Assembly (NCBI GenBank): GCA_024275915.1
Contig: JAJRYG010000026.1
Coordinates: forward strand, 1-55,572
DNA: 55,572 bases
Source of the DNA: Gammaproteobacteria bacterium
GTDB lineage: Bacteria > Pseudomonadota > Gammaproteobacteria > UBA6429 > Thiohalophilaceae
Direction of reading: 5' to 3'
The translations under genes and the position numbers were made by a program. Below are positions 1-8,775 of this stretch, in pieces. The notes beneath the pieces were generated by a model. The model searched no databases, was not told the origin of the DNA, and saw only the letters and a list, made by a program, of their open reading frames with translations. How positions within the stretch are numbered: the first letter of the stretch is position 1; each line of letters begins with the position of its first letter.

Positions 1-80
1 ATTTTCTGGTTGAGGAAAGTCTGTTCAGAATACTCCATATGGCTTGCAACCAGAATACCCATTACTGCAAATGAAACCCG

Positions 81-128
81 GCTTGATACTTTGCTTGATA
101 CTTTGCTTGATACTTTGCTTGATTCCTG
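81..128. repeat. 12-bp tandem repeat, 3 perfect units plus a degenerate fourth
   Basis: Three exact head-to-tail copies of the 12-mer GCTTGATACTTT occupy 81-116, followed by a degraded copy to about 128. The array lies in the non-coding stretch downstream of flgI. The period is a multiple of three, so a short open frame crosses it and reads LDT-L repeats, but that frame has no ribosome binding site and no recognisable product. I treat the array as a simple repeat of unknown role. Confidence 0.8.
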
Positions 129-164
129 GTCTGAATTCCTGAACACTTTCTGTTCTTGTCTTGA

Positions 165-195
165 TTCGAGTCCCGCCCAAGTAGCGGGACTCGGA
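165..195. other. Perfect hairpin downstream of flgI
   Basis: The arms CGAGTCCCGC (167-176) and GCGGGACTCG (184-193) are perfect inverted repeats with a 7-nt loop, and the stem can extend by one wobble pair and one A-T pair. It lies 28 bases after the flgI stop. No U-run follows on either strand, so it is not a canonical Rho-independent terminator. It may stabilise the 3' end of the flg transcript or mark the end of the operon. Confidence 0.6.
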
Positions 196-222
196 TGTAT
201 TGGTGGCTGAAATTGGCGGGGT

Positions 223-1347
223 TTAGATAACCACCAGTTCCGCCCGCAACGCGCCAGCTTCCTTCAATGCCTCGAGAATTGCAACCAGATCACCTGGCGC
301 TGCACCAACTTCATTGATGGCCCGGACGATCTCATCCAGTGTTGTGCCTGGATCCAGCAGAAACATGTGAGGCTCGGGTTTTTCAATTTCAACATTTGAC
401 TCGGGGACAATGGCAGTCTGTCCGCGTCGTGCCAGGGGGCCGGGCTGACTAACCTTCTGGCTTTCTGTAATAGTTACCGTCAGGCTCCCATGGGATACGG
501 CGGCCGGTAGTACATGCACATGCTTGCCAATAACAACGGTACCTGTGCGTGAGTTGACAACGATTTTTGCCACTCCTTCTGCCGGAGTCATGGTAAGGTT
601 TTCTATCAACGAGACATAGGATACCCGTTGAGCCGGATCTGTCGGTGCATTGACCTTTACTGAACCGGCATCCATAGGATAGGCGGTGCCTGGGCCAATT
701 GCCTTGTTGATGGCTTGTACCAGACGGTGGGCGGTTGTGAAATCGGGCTGTTTCAGATTGAGCACCAGATCGAATTCCTCACCAAATGGCGTCACCACTT
801 CACGTTCCACCATGGCACCATTGGGAATACGCCCCACTGTAGGCACACCCACCGTGACCTTCGAACCATCTGCCCCTTCAGCGCCAAAACCACTGGCAAC
901 TACACTACCTTGAGCAATTGCGTAAATCTTGTCATCGGCACCTTTGAGGGGGGTCAACAACAAGGTGCCACCACGCAGACTTTTGGCCTTGCCAAATGAT
1001 GAGACTGTGATGTCGATGGTCTTGCCCGGTTTGGAAAATGCCGGTAACGTGGCATGAACGGCCACCACGGCAACGTTATCTGCTTTCAAGCGCAAACCCG
1101 GCTCCAGATAAATACCCAGCCGGGTGATCATGTTGCGCAACACTTCCTCGGCCATGCCGGTGGATTTATCACCACTGCCGTCGAGACCGACCACCAGACC
1201 GTATCCATACAGGGGGTTACTTCGCACACCGGCAATATTTGCCACATCCTTGACTCGATCTGCTTTTACTACACCGCTGTTCAATCCCAGTATCAGGGCA
1301 AGAGCCAGTGCCAGGTTAAAACCGTTATTTTTCACTTTCAACATCAT
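223..1347 (-). CDS. flgI: Flagellar P-ring protein FlgI
   Basis: FlgI forms the periplasmic P ring around the flagellar rod at the peptidoglycan layer. The product (about 374 aa, close to the usual 365-370) has an N-terminal export signal rich in Leu and Ala, then DRVKDVANIAGVRSNPL and GYGLVVGLDGSGD, which are hallmark FlgI sequences. An open frame continues upstream to 1437 and would overlap flgH. I start at ATG 1347 (ATG 1344 is equally possible) because AGGAG lies just upstream and the signal peptide begins there. It is the last gene of the minus-strand flgBCDEFGHI run, and no flgJ follows before the window edge. Confidence 0.97.
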   Translation of the reverse strand: MMLKVKNNGFNLALALALILGLNSGVVKADRVKDVANIAGVRSNPLYGYGLVVGLDGSGDKSTGMAEEVLRNMITRLGIYLEPGLRLKADNVAVVAVHATLPAFSKPGKTIDITVSSFGKAKSLRGGTLLLTPLKGADDKIYAIAQGSVVASGFGAEGADGSKVTVGVPTVGRIPNGAMVEREVVTPFGEEFDLVLNLKQPDFTTAHRLVQAINKAIGPGTAYPMDAGSVKVNAPTDPAQRVSYVSLIENLTMTPAEGVAKIVVNSRTGTVVIGKHVHVLPAAVSHGSLTVTITESQKVSQPGPLARRGQTAIVPESNVEIEKPEPHMFLLDPGTTLDEIVRAINEVGAAPGDLVAILEALKEAGALRAELVVI

Positions 1348-1378
1348 CCTGCTCCTGTAATACATTCGGTTACCTGGC

Positions 1379-2077
1379 TTAATAAGGCCAGACCGGACTC
1401 TGGAAGAACTTGGCCAGCAATCCCATGGTATTCGCATCGTTCAGAGTGCCACTGCCTGCAACTGCTAGTTTCACATCGGCTACCCGGCCAGATGTTACGG
1501 TATTGTCCGGACGAATATCCTGGGGCCGGACAATGCCAGACAACTGAATATAGCCCCTGGACTTATTGATGAGCATGAGTTTCTGGCCCCGTACAATCAG
1601 GTTGCCATTACTCTGTACTTCGGCAACGGTGACAGAAATCCGCCCTACAATGGAACTCTTGGCGGCGCTGTTACCCTGCCCCTTGAAATCCCTTTTTGCA
1701 TCAATCTTGTTTTCCAGCACGGGATCACCATTGCTGTTCAATACCGGTTGTCCTGCAATGGTCGGCCCTGGCATGTCCACCTTCTGATCCTTTTTGATCG
1801 CGGTATTGGAATCACTGGATGCATCCATGGATTCCTCAAGCACGATAGTAATGAGATCACCCACCTGTCTTGCCGTCACTCTATCGAACAGCCCAACTGC
1901 CATGCCTGCCTGATAGATGGCGCCTGTATCCCTTCTGTTGACTTCGCGATAGACGGGTTTGGCCGGCTCAAAATCTGTACTATTGACACCCAGCCCCTTG
2001 AATGAGCAGCCTGCCTGAAAAACAAGCACAACAGATGCCAGCATTAAAGCGATAATCCGGTAGATATAACTTCTCAT
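1379..2077 (-). CDS. flgH: Flagellar L-ring lipoprotein FlgH
   Basis: FlgH builds the outer-membrane L ring that acts with the FlgI P ring as the bushing for the flagellar rod. The 232-aa product starts with a hydrophobic signal ending in a lipobox (Q-A-G-C, with Cys24 as the lipidation site). The C-terminal half contains the typical VTVAEVQSNGNLIVRGQ and SGIVRPQDI segments. It lies 10 bp after flgG and about 30 bp before flgI in the same operon. Confidence 0.97.
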   Translation of the reverse strand: MRSYIYRIIALMLASVVLVFQAGCSFKGLGVNSTDFEPAKPVYREVNRRDTGAIYQAGMAVGLFDRVTARQVGDLITIVLEESMDASSDSNTAIKKDQKVDMPGPTIAGQPVLNSNGDPVLENKIDAKRDFKGQGNSAAKSSIVGRISVTVAEVQSNGNLIVRGQKLMLINKSRGYIQLSGIVRPQDIRPDNTVTSGRVADVKLAVAGSGTLNDANTMGLLAKFFQSPVWPY

Positions 2078-2087
2078 CTCATTTACC

Positions 2088-2873
2088 TTACAGGTTGTTG
2101 TTCACGTATTGCATCATTTCATCTGCGGTTGAAATGGCCTTCGAGTTCATTTCGTAGGCTCGCTGGGTTTCAATCATGTTAACCAGCTCTTCCACCACAT
2201 TGACGTTGGAGGTTTCCAGCGCATTTTGCATCAGACTACCAACGTTCTGCTGATCCGGATTGGATATCTGCGCAGGTCCGCTCGATGCAGTTTCCAGGAA
2301 AAGATTTTCACCGGCAGGTTGCAACCCCGTTGGATTGATGAAATCGGCCAGTTGGATGGTTCCGACATTCGACGGTGTGGGCGTACCCGGCAAGCGTACG
2401 GAAACGACACCATCCCGGCCGATTGTGACATTCATAGCATTGGCAGGAATGGTAATTTCCGGCTGTACCCTGTAGCCACTGGAAGTCACCAGGGTTCCCT
2501 GCGAATCGACCTGAAACTCTCCATTTCGGGTATAGGCCAGTTCTCCATTGGGCATCAGAACCTGGAAATAACCCTGTCCCTGAATGGCAACATCAAACTG
2601 GTTCTCTGTTTGCACGATGCTGCCCTGGCTATGGAGCTGCTGGGTTGCTACCGTTCTGACCCCGGTTCCCAGCGACAGGCCAGATGGCAGTTCCGTGTCC
2701 TGACTGGACTGGGCACCAGACTGACGGACTGTCTGATATAATAGATCTTCAAAAATGGCCCGGGACTTTTTAAAACCAGTAGTACTGACATTGGCCAGGT
2801 TATTACTGATCACCGAAAGGCGTGTCTGCTGCGCTTCCAGCCCTGTTTTAGAAACCCATAGCGATTGTGACAT
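2088..2873 (-). CDS. flgG: Flagellar distal rod protein FlgG
   Basis: FlgG is the major subunit of the distal rod, which crosses the periplasm and outer membrane. The 261-aa length matches the family. The N-terminal rod signature [14 protein letters not shown] is present, as is the C-terminal heptad region ending in [21 protein letters not shown], which packs in the D0 core. It lies between flgF and flgH, 27 bp after flgF. Confidence 0.97.
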   Translation of the reverse strand: MSQSLWVSKTGLEAQQTRLSVISNNLANVSTTGFKKSRAIFEDLLYQTVRQSGAQSSQDTELPSGLSLGTGVRTVATQQLHSQGSIVQTENQFDVAIQGQGYFQVLMPNGELAYTRNGEFQVDSQGTLVTSSGYRVQPEITIPANAMNVTIGRDGVVSVRLPGTPTPSNVGTIQLADFINPTGLQPAGENLFLETASSGPAQISNPDQQNVGSLMQNALETSNVNVVEELVNMIETQRAYEMNSKAISTADEMMQYVNNNL

Positions 2874-2900
2874 AGCTTATTCCAACCTGATTTTAGTTTA

Positions 2901-3641
2901 TTAACCCAGCGCCAGGATCTTGGTTGCACGCTGCTCGTTTTCATCGGCAACCTGCATCATTTTCGTCTGCATCTCGAACTGCCTGGCATTTTCTATCATA
3001 TTCACCAGTTCGGATGCCGCATTGACATTGCTGGACTCAAGCGCCCCTGACATGAGGCTTACCTCTGCATTGGCGGGCACAGCCTGCCCATTTTTCATCC
3101 TGAACAGACCATCATCGCCCTTTATAAGCTCGGTTAGCGGAGGACTGACCAGCTTAATTCTATCGACAACAATCAGTTCATTTGAAACACCTTCATCAGG
3201 ACGTATGCTGATGGTGCCATCAGCACCGATGGTGATGGTCTTTGCCTGTGGGATGCTTATCACGCCATTTTCACCCATGACCAGGTGACCGGCACTATTT
3301 TCCAGCAGGCCTGCAGTATTGATCCGCAGGTCACCGACCCGGGTATAGGCTTCACGGCCATCATTGGCCTGTACGGCAAGAAAGCCTTCTCCCCGAATGG
3401 CAACATCGAGTTCCCGGCCGGTCCGCTCTATGGCGCCAGCATTGAACTCGGTACCGGCACGTTCGGCCATGGCGAACACCCTGGTCGGCAATCCATTGCC
3501 AAACAATGGCATGCTTCGCATTGCGGCAAGGTCTGATCGAAAACCGGTGGTGCTGATGTTCGCCAGGTTATTAGGTGTAATCATCTGTGATTGCATTGTC
3601 TGTCGAGCGCCGGTCATTGCGGTGTAAAGCATGCGGTCCAT
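2901..3641 (-). CDS. flgF: Flagellar proximal rod protein FlgF
   Basis: FlgF is a proximal rod subunit. The 246-aa protein carries the N-terminal rod/hook motif in the variant form TPNNLANISTTGF and the C-terminal ASELVNMIENARQFEMQ helix shared by rod and hook proteins. FlgF proteins are usually 245-250 aa, so it is full length. It follows flgE after 19 bp and shares its transcription unit. Confidence 0.97.
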   Translation of the reverse strand: MDRMLYTAMTGARQTMQSQMITPNNLANISTTGFRSDLAAMRSMPLFGNGLPTRVFAMAERAGTEFNAGAIERTGRELDVAIRGEGFLAVQANDGREAYTRVGDLRINTAGLLENSAGHLVMGENGVISIPQAKTITIGADGTISIRPDEGVSNELIVVDRIKLVSPPLTELIKGDDGLFRMKNGQAVPANAEVSLMSGALESSNVNAASELVNMIENARQFEMQTKMMQVADENEQRATKILALG

Positions 3642-3660
3642 GTTATTTGCCTGTCAGTAA

Positions 3661-4917
3661 TTAACGTATGTTGATGATCGTCTGGGTTATGGTGTCAGCC
3701 GTGGTAATCACCTGTGCATTGGCCTGGAAGTTTCGCTGTGCGGTGATCATGTTGACCAGCTGTTTGGTCAAGTCCACATTTGAATCTTCAAGAGCCCCCG
3801 ACTGAATGACCCCGAGGCTTCCTGCTCCGGGATTTCCTACCAGAGCCGGACCCGAAGCATAACTTTCTGCCCAGGTTGTATCACCCAGAGGGCGCAGTCC
3901 CTGGTCATTGGCAAAATCGGCCAGAGCCACCTGCCCCAGAACCTGACTCTGTCCGTTACTGTACCTTGCATTAATGATGCCAGTATCGTCGATATCAAAA
4001 CCACTCAAGCGACCGGAGGTGTATCCATTCTGGGAAAGGGCACTGACATTGAAGGCACTACCAAACTGGGTGGTAGGCGAATTGGACAGGTAGTTGAAAT
4101 CCAGGTTCATGGGGTCGGCACCGGTGCCCGGATCGATCCCCGCATAGGTGATCACGCCGGGAGGTACCGGTGTCCCGTTGATTGTTGCCAGCGCCCCTGC
4201 GCCGTCGAAGGTCAGGGAGTCACCGATATAAGGCGGTGCAAGTCCACCCCTGGCATTGTTGCCATCAATGAACAGGTGCGTCGTCCATGCATTGTCTGCC
4301 ACGTCCTTGACGTAATACATGGTGGCCAGATGTGATGTGCCCAGTGAGTCATACACGGTCAATGACGTAGAGTGATTGAAGGAATTGGGCACATTGGGAT
4401 CAAAGGGCAAGGTGGTTGGTGGACTCTGTGAAGCGTCCAGGTTGATGCCCACGTCTACCATGGTCGTCGACAGGGGATCGATATTGGAATTGTCCAGCTG
4501 TAACGGCCCGATTGCACCGGTAATATTACCGGTATCATCCGCGCCATAGACAGTCAGGTTCTGATTCTGGTTGTTGACCACGAAACCTTCACGGTCCACT
4601 TGGAAAGCCCCGGCCCGGCTGTAGGAACGGGTACCGTTATCATCGAGGATGAAAAAACCCTTGCCGTTGATGGCTAGGTCGAACTTGTTATCGGTAAAAC
4701 CGATATTCCCCTGGCCAAACTGCTGAGAAACCGCGGCCAGTTTTACCCCGGAACCGATGGAATTGGCATTCCCCCCATCGGCTGCGGCATAAACGTCGGC
4801 AAACTCGGCACGTGACTCCTTGAAACCGGTGGTACTGGCATTGGCAACATTGTTACCGATGATTTTCAGATCTGCTGATGCGGCGTTAATGCCACTTAGT
4901 CCTGCTCGAAAAGGCAT
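3661..4917 (-). CDS. flgE: Flagellar hook protein FlgE
   Basis: FlgE polymerises into the flexible hook. The 418-aa product has the N-terminal [16 protein letters not shown] signature, a long variable middle that forms the surface domains, and the C-terminal [18 protein letters not shown] helix. Hook proteins of about 400-420 aa are common in gammaproteobacteria. It lies between flgD, which assists its assembly, and flgF. Confidence 0.97.
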   Translation of the reverse strand: MPFRAGLSGINAASADLKIIGNNVANASTTGFKESRAEFADVYAAADGGNANSIGSGVKLAAVSQQFGQGNIGFTDNKFDLAINGKGFFILDDNGTRSYSRAGAFQVDREGFVVNNQNQNLTVYGADDTGNITGAIGPLQLDNSNIDPLSTTMVDVGINLDASQSPPTTLPFDPNVPNSFNHSTSLTVYDSLGTSHLATMYYVKDVADNAWTTHLFIDGNNARGGLAPPYIGDSLTFDGAGALATINGTPVPPGVITYAGIDPGTGADPMNLDFNYLSNSPTTQFGSAFNVSALSQNGYTSGRLSGFDIDDTGIINARYSNGQSQVLGQVALADFANDQGLRPLGDTTWAESYASGPALVGNPGAGSLGVIQSGALEDSNVDLTKQLVNMITAQRNFQANAQVITTADTITQTIINIR

Positions 4918-4940
4918 TGTTCTGCTCCTGTTGCTTCTGC

Positions 4941-5645
4941 TTACATGATTTGCTTGATTTGACCCAGGGTCGATGATCCACTGTTAGCCAGATTGAGGGT
5001 CATGCCCTGCCCCTGGTTCCCCAGTGACACACTGTCCACCTTGTCGATAACGTAGGTTTTGGCATTCTGCGGCTGGCCATCAATGTCCATTTCTGCACGG
5101 ATGATATATTTACCGGCGGGGACATGCTTTTCTGTCATTCCCTCGCCATTCTTGTCGCTGACTTTCTGCATGCCATCCCAGCGGAAATTCACCATGCCTT
5201 CCTGCTGACTGCCCATGTTGATGGTTTTGATAAGCTCCCCCGAACTGTTATGCACCATGATGTTAAGGTTTGAAGTACTGGATGGAATTTCCACTGCACC
5301 GATCAAGTCTCCCCTGTCCAGCATGGCAGCCGAATCACCGGGAACCAGCACACTCTTGCCGACCAGGCTGGAAGCCTGCAGGGCCTGGTTGGATTGCAGG
5401 GCATCGGTGAGTGTCTTGAAGTTGTCCTTGATGTCCTTCAGTCCACTGACCGCACTGAACTGGGCCATCTGGGTGAGGAAATCACCGTTTTCCATGGGCT
5501 TGAACGGATCCTGATTATTCATCTGTGTGGTCATCAACTTCATGAAGTCTTCCTGACCCAGACTGGCCTGTTTGGGACCGGCCTTGGGTTTTGCCAGTCC
5601 GAGACTTTCAAATGAAGTCATACCTGCTTTTTCGATATTACTCAT
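4941..5645 (-). CDS. flgD: Flagellar hook assembly (cap) protein FlgD
   Basis: FlgD forms the temporary cap that guides FlgE polymerisation and is discarded later. The 234-aa product has the conserved N-terminal [19 protein letters not shown] stretch followed by [10 protein letters not shown] FlgD immunoglobulin-like domain follows, with a typical MVNFRWDGM segment near residue 160. It is located between flgC and flgE as in most flg operons. Confidence 0.97.
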   Translation of the reverse strand: MSNIEKAGMTSFESLGLAKPKAGPKQASLGQEDFMKLMTTQMNNQDPFKPMENGDFLTQMAQFSAVSGLKDIKDNFKTLTDALQSNQALQASSLVGKSVLVPGDSAAMLDRGDLIGAVEIPSSTSNLNIMVHNSSGELIKTINMGSQQEGMVNFRWDGMQKVSDKNGEGMTEKHVPAGKYIIRAEMDIDGQPQNAKTYVIDKVDSVSLGNQGQGMTLNLANSGSSTLGQIKQIM

Positions 5646-5658
5646 CCTGATCTCCTGT

Positions 5659-6072
5659 TTACTGGCCGATGGCCAGAGTCCTCATCAACATTTCTTTGGT
5701 GGTACTCATCACTTCGACGTTGGTCTGATAGGCACGTGAAGCTGAAATCATGTCTGCCATTTCCTCGACCACGTTGACGTTGGGCATGAACACGTAGCCT
5801 TCTTCATTGGCCATGGGATGACCTGGCTTGTATTCGGAACGTAGTGGTTTCTGACTTTCGACAATACCCAGTACCCGGACCCCGGCTGACGGGGAATCAA
5901 AATCGAAGGCATTCAACATCTGGGTAAAGACCGGATGACGTGCCCGGTAAGTTTCCCCCAGGCTGCTGCTGGCACTGTTGGCATTGGCCAGGTTGCTGGA
6001 TGTGGTATTGAGCCGTACCGACTGGGCATTCATGCCTGTGCCGGCGATATCGAAAACACTAAACAATGACAT
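5659..6072 (-). CDS. flgC: Flagellar basal-body rod protein FlgC
   Basis: FlgC is a proximal rod subunit. The 137-aa protein is typical in length, with an N-terminal SSNLANANS motif and a C-terminal NVVEEMADMISASRAYQTNVE helix. It starts 2 bp after the flgB stop, which suggests translational coupling. Confidence 0.97.
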   Translation of the reverse strand: MSLFSVFDIAGTGMNAQSVRLNTTSSNLANANSASSSLGETYRARHPVFTQMLNAFDFDSPSAGVRVLGIVESQKPLRSEYKPGHPMANEEGYVFMPNVNVVEEMADMISASRAYQTNVEVMSTTKEMLMRTLAIGQ

Positions 6073-6074
6073 AT

Positions 6075-6476
6075 CTATTCACCCCTGAATGCGGTAACGA
6101 GTTTGCTGAGCCGGCCCTTGATGATTCTCAGGCTTGTCAGATAGCGAATGGAGTTTTCACTGAACTTGGCCATCTCTAGCTGGGACTCGACCGTGTTGCC
6201 GTCCAGTGACGCCTGGGTTGGCATGCGATAGAGAATTTCGGCTCCATCCAGATAACCTTCTGGCTCGATGTGCATGCTGTTGGTCATGCGCAATGGCCGC
6301 CCCCTGGTCCCGCCGGTCTGTGCGGCCTGTAATGCCGCACGAAAGTCGATATCGCGAGCCTTGTAGCCAGGTGTGTCCGCATTGGCCAGATTGGCGCCCA
6401 GCAAGCGGGTACGCTCTGCCTGGATGTTGAGGGCATATTCATGATTGCCCAGTATGCTTTCGAAGGTCACTGCCAT
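6075..6476 (-). CDS. flgB: Flagellar basal-body rod protein FlgB
   Basis: FlgB is the proximal rod protein that attaches to the MS ring. The 133-aa product has the ANLANADTPGYKARDIDF signature and a C-terminal helix with FSENSIRYLTSLRIIKGR. It is the first gene of the operon. An AGGAA ribosome binding site lies 8 bp upstream of the ATG, and a perfect sigma-54 promoter lies 36-51 bp upstream. Confidence 0.97.
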   Translation of the reverse strand: MAVTFESILGNHEYALNIQAERTRLLGANLANADTPGYKARDIDFRAALQAAQTGGTRGRPLRMTNSMHIEPEGYLDGAEILYRMPTQASLDGNTVESQLEMAKFSENSIRYLTSLRIIKGRLSKLVTAFRGE

Positions 6477-6511
6477 TTGCCTGTTCCTGAATCTTTGTTT
6501 GTCGGGAATGT

Positions 6512-6527
6512 TGCAATGGGCGTGCCA
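6512..6527 (-). promoter_or_regulatory. Sigma-54 (RpoN) promoter of the flgB operon
   Basis: On the minus strand the sequence is TGGCACGCCCATTGCA, a full match to the -24/-12 consensus TGGCAC-N5-TTGC with exactly 10 bases between the invariant GG and GC. Predicted transcription starts near 6501, giving a leader of about 25 nt to the flgB ATG at 6476. RpoN plus a FleQ/FlrC-type activator is the known control of flgB operons in polarly flagellated gammaproteobacteria. The activator is not in the window. Confidence 0.92.
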
Positions 6528-6774
6528 TGTTTTTCATTCATTTAAAATCAATAACTTACAGGCATTCAGGTGGCAATCTGGGCGGCAAGGGGATGCCGGA
6601 GGGGGCAGATACAAGGTACCTCAGGTTCAAGATACAGGTTTTTTGTTGCGTGATTGGAGTTGTGCCCCTGCAGCAGCGGAAATACTTGCGAATGTTGCGC
6701 CATGGGGCGAGTAATGAGGAACCGGTGATCCGCCCCCCCCTTTTCTCTTGAATCTTGTATCTTTTATCCGGGTG
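6528..6774. other. Intergenic spacer between the flgB promoter and cheR
   Basis: No gene is visible here. The stretch contains fragments of the dispersed GATACAAG-type repeat (around 6607-6640 and, inverted, around 6750-6765) and a run of eight Cs near 6733. The repeat fragments are related to better copies near 11.96, 12.29 and 18.04 kb. Upstream activator sites for the sigma-54 promoter would be expected here, but I cannot identify one with confidence. Confidence 0.5.
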
Positions 6775-7665
6775 TTATTCTTTCAACCTGTAAACCACCC
6801 CTTCGGGCAGTCTGGCCATTTCGAAGTCCCGGCAATAGCCCGTGGGAGATTCGGAGCCGCCGAGGAACAGCAGGCCGCCGGGATTGAGGACCTGGACCAT
6901 GCGGGTGAGGATATCGGTTTTCATCTCGCTGGAAAAATAGATCAGTACGTTGCGGCAGAAGATGATGTCGAACTTGCCGAGCAGGACGTATTTGTTGAGC
7001 AGATTGAGTTCGGTAAAGCGGCAACGGGCGCGAATGTCGGCATTGACGGTCCAGCCGCCGTCACCGTTATCGGTAAAGAATTTCTGTTTGCGATCGGCGC
7101 TCAGACCACGCGCCATGCTCAGCTCATCGTACTTGCCGGTGCGGGCCTGCTTGACCACGGTCGAAGAGATATCGGTACCGACGATTTCCACCCGCCCGGT
7201 CAGGGCACCCGGGTTTTCCTTCTGAAATTCACTGATGATCATGCTGATGGAATAGGCTTCCTGCCCGGTGGAGCTGGCGGCAGACCAGACACGCAGGGAA
7301 CGTGGTCTTTTTTTCGCCAGTTCAGGCAGGATACTTTTTTTCAGCATTTCAAACGGATAACCATCCCGAAACCAGCTAGTTTCATTGGTGGTCATGGCGT
7401 CAATCACCCGCTCACTCAGTTGTTTGTCACGCCCGGTCTGCAGCGCATCGAGCATGTCACTCAGTGAGGCAAAGGAGAATTCGCTGGTCAGTCGGTTGAG
7501 GCGGCTGGTTACAAGGTAATGCTTGTTGTCTCCAAGAACGATACCACAGGCTGATTCCAGAAAATTTCGGAAAGCATCATAGTCTTTGGCTGGTAATACG
7601 GTTTGCGTCACTTTTTTTCCTGTTTTTCGAGTGGCTTGTATTTCTTGTGGAATCGTTATCGACAA
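6775..7665 (-). CDS. cheR: Chemotaxis protein methyltransferase CheR
   Basis: CheR methylates glutamates of chemoreceptors with S-adenosylmethionine during adaptation. The 296-aa product has the N-terminal CheR helical domain (to about residue 100), followed by TTNETSWFRDGYPFE and the SAM-binding region LRVWSAASSTGQEAYS. The best start is TTG at 7665, 17 bp after the cheV stop. The pairing with cheV next to flgB/flgA matches Pseudomonas and Vibrio. No other chemotaxis genes are in the window. Confidence 0.95.
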   Translation of the reverse strand: MSITIPQEIQATRKTGKKVTQTVLPAKDYDAFRNFLESACGIVLGDNKHYLVTSRLNRLTSEFSFASLSDMLDALQTGRDKQLSERVIDAMTTNETSWFRDGYPFEMLKKSILPELAKKRPRSLRVWSAASSTGQEAYSISMIISEFQKENPGALTGRVEIVGTDISSTVVKQARTGKYDELSMARGLSADRKQKFFTDNGDGGWTVNADIRARCRFTELNLLNKYVLLGKFDIIFCRNVLIYFSSEMKTDILTRMVQVLNPGGLLFLGGSESPTGYCRDFEMARLPEGVVYRLKE

Positions 7666-7682
7666 CAGCCTGTATGGCAGGA

Positions 7683-8609
7683 TCAGATTAATCCCTTGTC
7701 TTCCAGCAGGTTGCGGACTTCTGACGAGAGCTCTTCGGCATTGAATTTAGGAACAAATTTGTCTGCGCCGACTTTCTGCACCATGTTCTTGTTGAACACA
7801 CCACTCAATGAGGTATGCAATAACAGGGGGATATCCTTCATCTGGGGATTGCTGCGGATTTCAGTGGTCAGGGTATAACCATCCATTTCCGGCATTTCCA
7901 CATCGGAAATAATGGCATCCAGGTGGGTAGTGACGTTTTCACTGTCACCTACCAGCTGTTTCAGTATGTCCAGTGCTTCACGCCCGTTTTTTGCCAGAGT
8001 GCAGGACATGCTCATTTGCTCCAGTGTGCGTTTTATCTGGTTTCTGGCAACGGAGGAATCGTCCACAACCAGCACCCGAATGATCTTGTCTTCCTTGCTG
8101 GTTACTTCTTCGGGGTTTTCGATATCCGTGGTAGTGCCAACCAGCTCGGCGAGGATTTTTTCCACATCGATGATCTCGACCAGTTCCTTGTCCACATCGG
8201 TGACTGCCGTCATGTAACTGTTGGTTCCCAGCCCTTTCGGTGGTGCCTTGATGTCTTCCCAGTTGACATTGATGATGCGATCGACGCTGTGGACAAGAAA
8301 CCCCTGTACCGAGCGGTTATATTCGGTAATGATGATAAAACATTTCTGTGGGTCAGGTTGCGGTCTGCGGCCAATGGCCTGGGACAGATCAATAATTGAA
8401 ATCGTATTGCCGCGCATGTTGGCAATGCCACGCACAATCGGATTGGCCTGTGCCAGCTTGGTCAGTGGAGGACACTGAATGACCTCCTGAACCTTGAAGA
8501 CATTGATGCCAAACCGTTGACGCCCTCCCAAGCTGAATAACAGCAATTCCAGACGGTTTTCACCAACCAGGTTGGTCCTCTGATCCACCCCTTCCAGTAA
8601 ACTGGCCAT
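7683..8609 (-). CDS. cheV: Chemotaxis coupling/response-regulator protein CheV
   Basis: CheV fuses a CheW-like coupling domain (about residues 15-165) to a response-regulator receiver domain (about 175-305). It links chemoreceptors to CheA and is thought to act as a phosphate sink. The receiver has the phospho-acceptor Asp in AIISDVEMPEMDGY, a switch Thr in LLHTSLSG, and the Lys in GADKFVPKF. At 308 aa it is full length. It is transcribed with cheR from a sigma-28-like promoter at 8641-8667. Confidence 0.96.
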   Translation of the reverse strand: MASLLEGVDQRTNLVGENRLELLLFSLGGRQRFGINVFKVQEVIQCPPLTKLAQANPIVRGIANMRGNTISIIDLSQAIGRRPQPDPQKCFIIITEYNRSVQGFLVHSVDRIINVNWEDIKAPPKGLGTNSYMTAVTDVDKELVEIIDVEKILAELVGTTTDIENPEEVTSKEDKIIRVLVVDDSSVARNQIKRTLEQMSMSCTLAKNGREALDILKQLVGDSENVTTHLDAIISDVEMPEMDGYTLTTEIRSNPQMKDIPLLLHTSLSGVFNKNMVQKVGADKFVPKFNAEELSSEVRNLLEDKGLI

Positions 8610-8640
8610 GCTTTTCTCCTGCTCATCATTTACCCTGACA

Positions 8641-8667
8641 GAATCGGCCTGTAGCTAGAAAACTTGA
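8641..8667 (-). promoter_or_regulatory. Sigma-28 (FliA) promoter of cheV-cheR
   Basis: The minus strand reads TCAAGTTT-N11-GCCGATTC. The FliA consensus is TAAAGTTT-N11-GCCGATAA, with TCAAG as the common Pseudomonas -35 form, so this is 7/8 plus 6/8 with the exact spacing. Initiation near 8634 gives a leader of about 25 nt to cheV. Late-class control of chemotaxis genes by FliA is established in this group. Assignment here rests on the motif only. Confidence 0.85.
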
Positions 8668-8701
8668 GTGAATGCCAATATTTACAGCACAACAGCATTT
8701 C

Positions 8702-8717
8702 TGGCATGTCATTTGCA
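8702..8717 (+). promoter_or_regulatory. Sigma-54 (RpoN) promoter of flgA
   Basis: The plus strand has TGGCATGTCATTTGCA, matching TGGCAC-N5-TTGC with exactly 10 bases between GG and GC. Expected initiation is near 8728, about 48 nt before the flgA start. It lies back-to-back with the sigma-28 promoter of cheV, so the 166-bp gap carries two divergent promoters of different flagellar classes. Confidence 0.9.
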
Positions 8718-8775
8718 GATCGTTTCCACAGACAGATAACGGCAACAAAAACTGACGAAACGCGACACCGAGGCA

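Noticed and set aside
10-210. Plus-strand open frame of 66 codons crossing the tandem repeat near the left edge
   Set aside because: Its LDT-L repeats come from the 12-bp DNA array, there is no ribosome binding site, and the rest has no protein-like pattern.
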